NCBI GenBank assembly: GCA_964658455.1 | Contig: CAZZZA010000055.1 | Span: 1 to 17,438 of the forward strand | Source of the DNA: Lichenicola sp964658455 | Lineage (GTDB): Bacteria > Pseudomonadota > Alphaproteobacteria > Acetobacterales > Acetobacteraceae | DNA: 17,438 nucleotides | Direction: 5' to 3' | Shown here: positions 14,485 through 17,438 of the stretch, piece by piece | Layout: each line of letters opens with the position of its first letter | Numbering within the stretch: the stretch's first letter is position 1 | The notes under the pieces: generated by a model | Database searches by the model: none | What the model saw: only the letters and a program-made list of their open reading frames with translations | Told to the model about the DNA's origin: nothing | Translations under genes and position numbers: made by a program

Positions 14485-14889
14485 CTGAATTGGCTCCCGG
14501 CAGCCGATCGGGCGCCGCCGCTGCACGTGATTGTGGCGGTTCGTGCGCTATTCCGTTGGCATCGCTCGGTCCGCCCCGGTATAGAAGGGTGACGGAGGTT
14601 CGGTCGGCAAGGCGTGTATCGGCCCGGTCAGGCAGCCAGGCAACCGGACGTCATCGTGTCCCTCACCCCCTTCAACGGAGACCCGCGTCGGACGCACCCG
14701 TGCTCTACGGGGCCTTTGAAACAGCCCGGTCCATGCGCCATATGCCGGGTCCGGCACCGTCGGACCATCTGGCCGGACCCACTTCTGCCACTCGCCAGGA
14801 CGACATCGCGGGGCATCGCCGTCGTCGTTCGCACATTAACTGTCTGACGCTCATGCCAGCGAGCGCAGCACTCAGAATCGCGGGATATC
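14485..14889. other. 405-base divergent gap between the desulfurase operon and the hydrolase
   Basis: No convincing protein gene was found; the short frames here lack domains and good ribosome binding sites. The region must hold the promoters of the minus-strand sulfur operon and the plus-strand hydrolase. TTGAAA at 14716-14721 with CATATG 17 bases later is at best a weak promoter match. Several GGTCCG/CGGACC words occur, three of them forming alternative hairpins at 14747-14780. No IscR-like or riboswitch motif was recognised. Confidence 0.5.
14747..14780. repeat. Overlapping alternative inverted repeats
   Basis: GGGTCCGGC (14747-14755) pairs perfectly with GCCGGACCC (14772-14780) around 16 bases. 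Its inner part GGTCCG (14748-14753) can instead pair with CGGACC (14761-14766) around 7 bases. The two hairpins share the left arm and exclude each other. The structure sits about 110 bases before the hydrolase start. Confidence 0.45.
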
Positions 14890-15555
14890 ATGCCTGAGGT
14901 GATGTTCGCCGGCCCCGATGGCCGGCTCGAAGGCCGCTACCATCATTCCAACGAGAGCAACGCGCCGCTCGCGCTGATCCTGCAGCCGCATCCGCTGCAT
15001 GGCGGGACGATGAACAACCGCATCACCTACGCGATGTATCGCAGCTTCGAGAAGCTGGGCTTCTCGACCATGCGGTTCAACTTCCGCGGCGTCGGCCGCA
15101 GCCAGGGGCGCTATGACGGCGGCATCGGCGAGATCTCCGACGCCGCGGCGGCGCTGGACTGGATGCAGATGGTCAACCCGAACTCGGGCGGCCTGTGGAT
15201 CGCCGGCTACTCGTTCGGCGCCTTCGTCGGCATGCAGCTGCTGATGCGCCGCCCGGAGATTTCCGGCTGGATCAGCGTGGCGCCGCCCGCCAACCACTAT
15301 GATTTCGGCTTCCTGGCGCCGTGCCCGTGCGGCGGGCTGATGCTGCATGGCGACGCCGACGAGCTGGTGCCGGAGCCGGCGGTGCGCAAGCTGGTGGAGA
15401 AGCTGAACACCCAGAAGGGCGTCACCATCGACTACCGTGTCTGCCCGGGCGCCGACCACGTGTTCGCCAGCCACGCCGACACCGTCTCGGCCGCGGTCGA
15501 GGACTATGTCGGCAAGATCATCGCCCGCAAGGCGCTGGCGCTGGCCGCGGACTGA
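14890..15555 (+). CDS. Alpha/beta hydrolase (COG2945-like)
   Basis: Cytoplasmic hydrolase-fold protein of 221 residues without a signal peptide. The nucleophile elbow is GYSFGAF (S108), the acid is D157 in HGDADELVP, and the histidine is H190 in GADHVF. The oxyanion region HPLHGGTMNN (35-43) and the strand MRFNFRGVGRSQG (61-73) are typical of this short hydrolase group. A CPC pair lies at 145-147. ATG 14890 has GGGA close upstream; ATG 14902, just after GAGGTG, is a possible alternative. It is divergent from the desulfurase operon. I recall hydrolases of this group beside desulfurase or Suf genes in other alphaproteobacteria, which hints at a sulfur-linked role, but the substrate is unknown. 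Confidence 0.88.
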   Translation: MPEVMFAGPDGRLEGRYHHSNESNAPLALILQPHPLHGGTMNNRITYAMYRSFEKLGFSTMRFNFRGVGRSQGRYDGGIGEISDAAAALDWMQMVNPNSGGLWIAGYSFGAFVGMQLLMRRPEISGWISVAPPANHYDFGFLAPCPCGGLMLHGDADELVPEPAVRKLVEKLNTQKGVTIDYRVCPGADHVFASHADTVSAAVEDYVGKIIARKALALAAD

Positions 15556-15563
15556 CGCCAGCC

Positions 15564-15579
15564 GCCCGTCCGTTCGGGC
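15564..15579. terminator. Short stem-loop between convergent hydrolase and anmK
   Basis: GCCCG (15564-15568) and CGGGC (15575-15579) form a 5-base stem with a 6-base loop in the 31-base gap between two convergent stop codons. Position favours a shared terminator, but the stem is short and no T-run follows. Confidence 0.25.
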
Positions 15580-15586
15580 CGGGGCC

Positions 15587-16645
15587 TCAGACCGTCACCC
15601 GGCCGCCCCTGGTCGGGGACGGCACCCCGGTGGTGCCGGGGCAGGAGAGCGGCAGGCCGGCCTGCACCCGCGCCGCCAGATAGCCGAAACACTGCGCTTC
15701 CAGCGCGTCGCCGTCCCAGCCGACCTGCTCCACCGGATCGACCGGGGCGTGCAGCCGCGCGCGCAGCGCCTGCATGATCGCCGGGTTGCGGCGGCCGCCG
15801 CCGCAGACCAGCCAGCGCGAGGGCGCTGCCGGCAGGCGGGTCGCGGCGACCGCGCCGGCGGTGAACGCGGTGAGCGTGGCGGCGCCGTCGGCCGCCGAAA
15901 GCGCGTCTACCGCCGCCAGCGCGTCGTGGAACGACAGCCGGTCGAGCGATTTCGGCGCCGGGCGGGCGAAGAACGGGTGCGCCAGCAACCGCTCGAGCAG
16001 CATCGGCTCGACTTGGCCGGCCAGCGCCAGCGCGCCGTCGACGTCGCAGGGGGTGCAGGTATGGCGTTGCGCCCAGTCGTCGAGCAGCGCGTTGCCGGGC
16101 CCGGTATCGCAGGCCAGCAGCGCCCGGTCGGCGCCGATCCAGGTCAGGTTGCCCACCCCGCCGAGATTGAGCACCGCCAGCGGCCCGGGCAGGTCCGCCG
16201 CCAGCGCCGCATGGTAGAGCGGCGCCAGCGGCGCGCCCTGTCCGCCGGCGGCGACATCGGCGGAGCGGAAATCATGCGCGACCGGCAGGCCGGTCTCTCG
16301 CGCCAGCAGGGCGGCGTCGCCGATCTGCCAGGTCCGGCGCTGCGCGGGCCGATGCAGGATGGTCTGGCCGTGGAAGCCGATCAGCGCCGCCGGCTCGTCC
16401 AGGGCGCGGACCGCCTCGACATGCACCAGGGTCAGCGCCCGCTCCAGCCGCAGCAGCTCCGGATCGGCGGCCTCGATGCGATCGGCGCGCGACAGCAGCG
16501 CGCGCAGCGCCGCCCGCAGCGCCGGCGCGTAGGGCAGCGTCACCGACCGGCCGAAGCCGCCGACCCGCATGCCGTCGGTCTCGATCAGCGCCGCGTCCAC
16601 GCCGTCGAGCGAGGTGCCGCTCATCAACCCGATCACCCGTTGCAT
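15587..16645 (-). CDS. anmK: Anhydro-N-acetylmuramic acid kinase
   Basis: Cytoplasmic kinase of 352 residues that opens the 1,6-anhydro ring and phosphorylates anhydro-MurNAc to MurNAc-6-phosphate in peptidoglycan recycling. ATP and sugar motifs are GLMSGTSLDGVDAAL (6-20), GFHGQTI (90-96), NLGGVGNLT (160-168), and DTGPGNALLDD (180-190), where D180 matches the catalytic aspartate. VCGGGRRNPAIM (280-291) is the C-terminal nucleotide motif. ATG 16645 was chosen because GAGGGAG lies 8 bases upstream and the family motif follows at once; ATG 16675 would add ten Arg/Glu-rich residues. It is divergent from tyrS with a short gap, an arrangement I recall from other alphaproteobacteria. Confidence 0.95.
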   Translation of the reverse strand: MQRVIGLMSGTSLDGVDAALIETDGMRVGGFGRSVTLPYAPALRAALRALLSRADRIEAADPELLRLERALTLVHVEAVRALDEPAALIGFHGQTILHRPAQRRTWQIGDAALLARETGLPVAHDFRSADVAAGGQGAPLAPLYHAALAADLPGPLAVLNLGGVGNLTWIGADRALLACDTGPGNALLDDWAQRHTCTPCDVDGALALAGQVEPMLLERLLAHPFFARPAPKSLDRLSFHDALAAVDALSAADGAATLTAFTAGAVAATRLPAAPSRWLVCGGGRRNPAIMQALRARLHAPVDPVEQVGWDGDALEAQCFGYLAARVQAGLPLSCPGTTGVPSPTRGGRVTV

Positions 16646-16701
16646 CGCCGCTTCTCCCTCGCGCCGCCGCGCCATGCTACAGGTCGGGCGACGCCGGACC
16701 C

Positions 16702-17438
16702 ATGATAGTGACCACCATGCCGAACAGCGATTTCCTGGCCGAGGCGCACGCCCGCGGCTTCGTGTTCCAATGCACCGACGAGAGCGCGCTGGATACGGCG
16801 CTGCGATCCGGGCGCGTGTCCGGCTATACCGGCTTCGACCTCACCGCCGACAGCCTGCATGTCGGCTCGATGGTGCAGATCATGCTGCTGCGTCTGCTGC
16901 AGAAGCACGGGCACCGCCCGGTGCTGCTGCTGGGCGGCGGCACCACCAAGATCGGCGACCCGTCGGGCAAGGAGGAGGCCCGCCAGCTGCTCACCCCGGA
17001 GCGGATCGCCGCCAACGGCCACGCCATCCTGTCGATCCTGCGGCGCTTCGTGCAGGTGGGCGACGGCGCCAGCGACGCGCTGATCGCCGACAACGCCGAG
17101 TGGCTGGACCGGCTCGGCTATATCGAGCTGCTGCGCGAGGTCGGGCCGCATGTCGGCATCAGCCGCATGTTGTCGTTCGACAGCGTGCGGCTGCGGCTGG
17201 AACGCGAGCAGGGGCTGACGTTCCTGGAATTCAACTACTCGATCCTGCAGAGCTACGATTTCCGCGAGCTGAACCGGCGCCACGGCGTCAGCCTGCAGAT
17301 GGGCGGCTCCGACCAGTGGGGCAACATCGTCTCCGGCGTCGACCTGGTGCGCCGCACCGACCAGAAGCAGGTGTTCGGCCTGACCACGCCGCTGATCGCC
17401 ACCGCGTCCGGCGCCAAGATGGGCAAGACCGCGTCCGG
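16702..17438 (+). CDS. tyrS: Tyrosine-tRNA ligase, N-terminal part (runs off the window)
   Basis: Class I aminoacyl-tRNA synthetase that charges tRNA-Tyr. 245 complete codons are present and the frame is still open at the window end. Visible motifs, numbered from 16702, are the HIGH-like HVGS (53-56, in ADSLHVGSM), GGGTTKIGDPSGK in the nucleotide fold, GGSDQWGN (201-208) in the tyrosine site, and the KMSKS-like KMGKT (239-243). The fragment covers most of the catalytic domain; the C-terminal anticodon-binding part is missing. ATG 16702 gives MIVTTMPNSDFL; ATG 16717 (MPNSDFL) is an equally plausible start, as neither has a strong ribosome binding site. The gap to the divergent anmK start is 56 bases. 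Confidence 0.93.
   Translation, partial: MIVTTMPNSDFLAEAHARGFVFQCTDESALDTALRSGRVSGYTGFDLTADSLHVGSMVQIMLLRLLQKHGHRPVLLLGGGTTKIGDPSGKEEARQLLTPERIAANGHAILSILRRFVQVGDGASDALIADNAEWLDRLGYIELLREVGPHVGISRMLSFDSVRLRLEREQGLTFLEFNYSILQSYDFRELNRRHGVSLQMGGSDQWGNIVSGVDLVRRTDQKQVFGLTTPLIATASGAKMGKTAS

Noticed and set aside
14490..14897. Short frames on both strands in the 405-base gap
   Set aside because: They are Arg/Pro/Ser-rich, lack ribosome binding sites and overlap each other; nothing resembles a known small protein.

Overview
The window is very GC-rich (one 60-base stretch counted, 12541-12600, has 50 G/C) and gene-dense. Its gene content and N-terminal protein styles fit an alphaproteobacterium, most likely of the Rhodospirillales/Acetobacteraceae type. 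This is inferred from gene content and base composition, not from a marker-gene comparison.

Layout. 1-66 is the tail of an unidentified plus-strand gene. 90-5586 (minus) is a complete tripartite RND efflux operon in the order outer-membrane lipoprotein channel, periplasmic adaptor, inner-membrane pump. Its genes overlap by 4 bases at each junction and use TTG, ATG and GTG starts. 5801-8610 (minus) is a two-gene envelope operon: a DcaP-like porin followed by a secreted YncE-like beta-propeller. 8611-8969 is a divergent control region holding an 11-base-period direct repeat typical of OmpR-family sites, a short leader ORF and a strong stem-loop. 8970-9662 (plus) is an OmpR/PhoB-class response regulator (TctD/QseB-like) with no adjacent kinase. 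9695-10769 is a patch of lower GC. It holds a small four-helix membrane protein gene (probably DUF5367) broken by one in-frame TGA, and a divergent TetR regulator. Between them lie two copies of the operator GTAGC-N4-GCTAC, each abutting one gene's ribosome binding site.

10804-14484 (minus) is a tight four-gene sulfur-transfer operon: two different cysteine desulfurases in tandem, an adrenodoxin-type [2Fe-2S] ferredoxin, and MnmA (tRNA U34 2-thiouridylase). A 405-base gap with alternative hairpins separates it from a divergent alpha/beta hydrolase (14890-15555, plus). That gene is followed convergently by anmK (peptidoglycan recycling; 15587-16645, minus). tyrS (plus) starts at 16702 and runs off the window end.

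How the parts work together. The desulfurases should take sulfur from cysteine as persulfide, and MnmA should install it in tRNA; the ferredoxin points to a link with Fe-S assembly or redox supply. The porin, propeller and orphan regulator look like one nutrient-responsive envelope module. The TetR/DUF5367 pair looks like a self-contained acquired cassette whose structural gene has decayed. No mobile element, CRISPR array, tRNA or rRNA was seen. The most unusual items are the broken DUF5367 gene with its paired operators, the leader-ORF/stem-loop arrangement before the porin, and the paired desulfurases in an mnmA operon.
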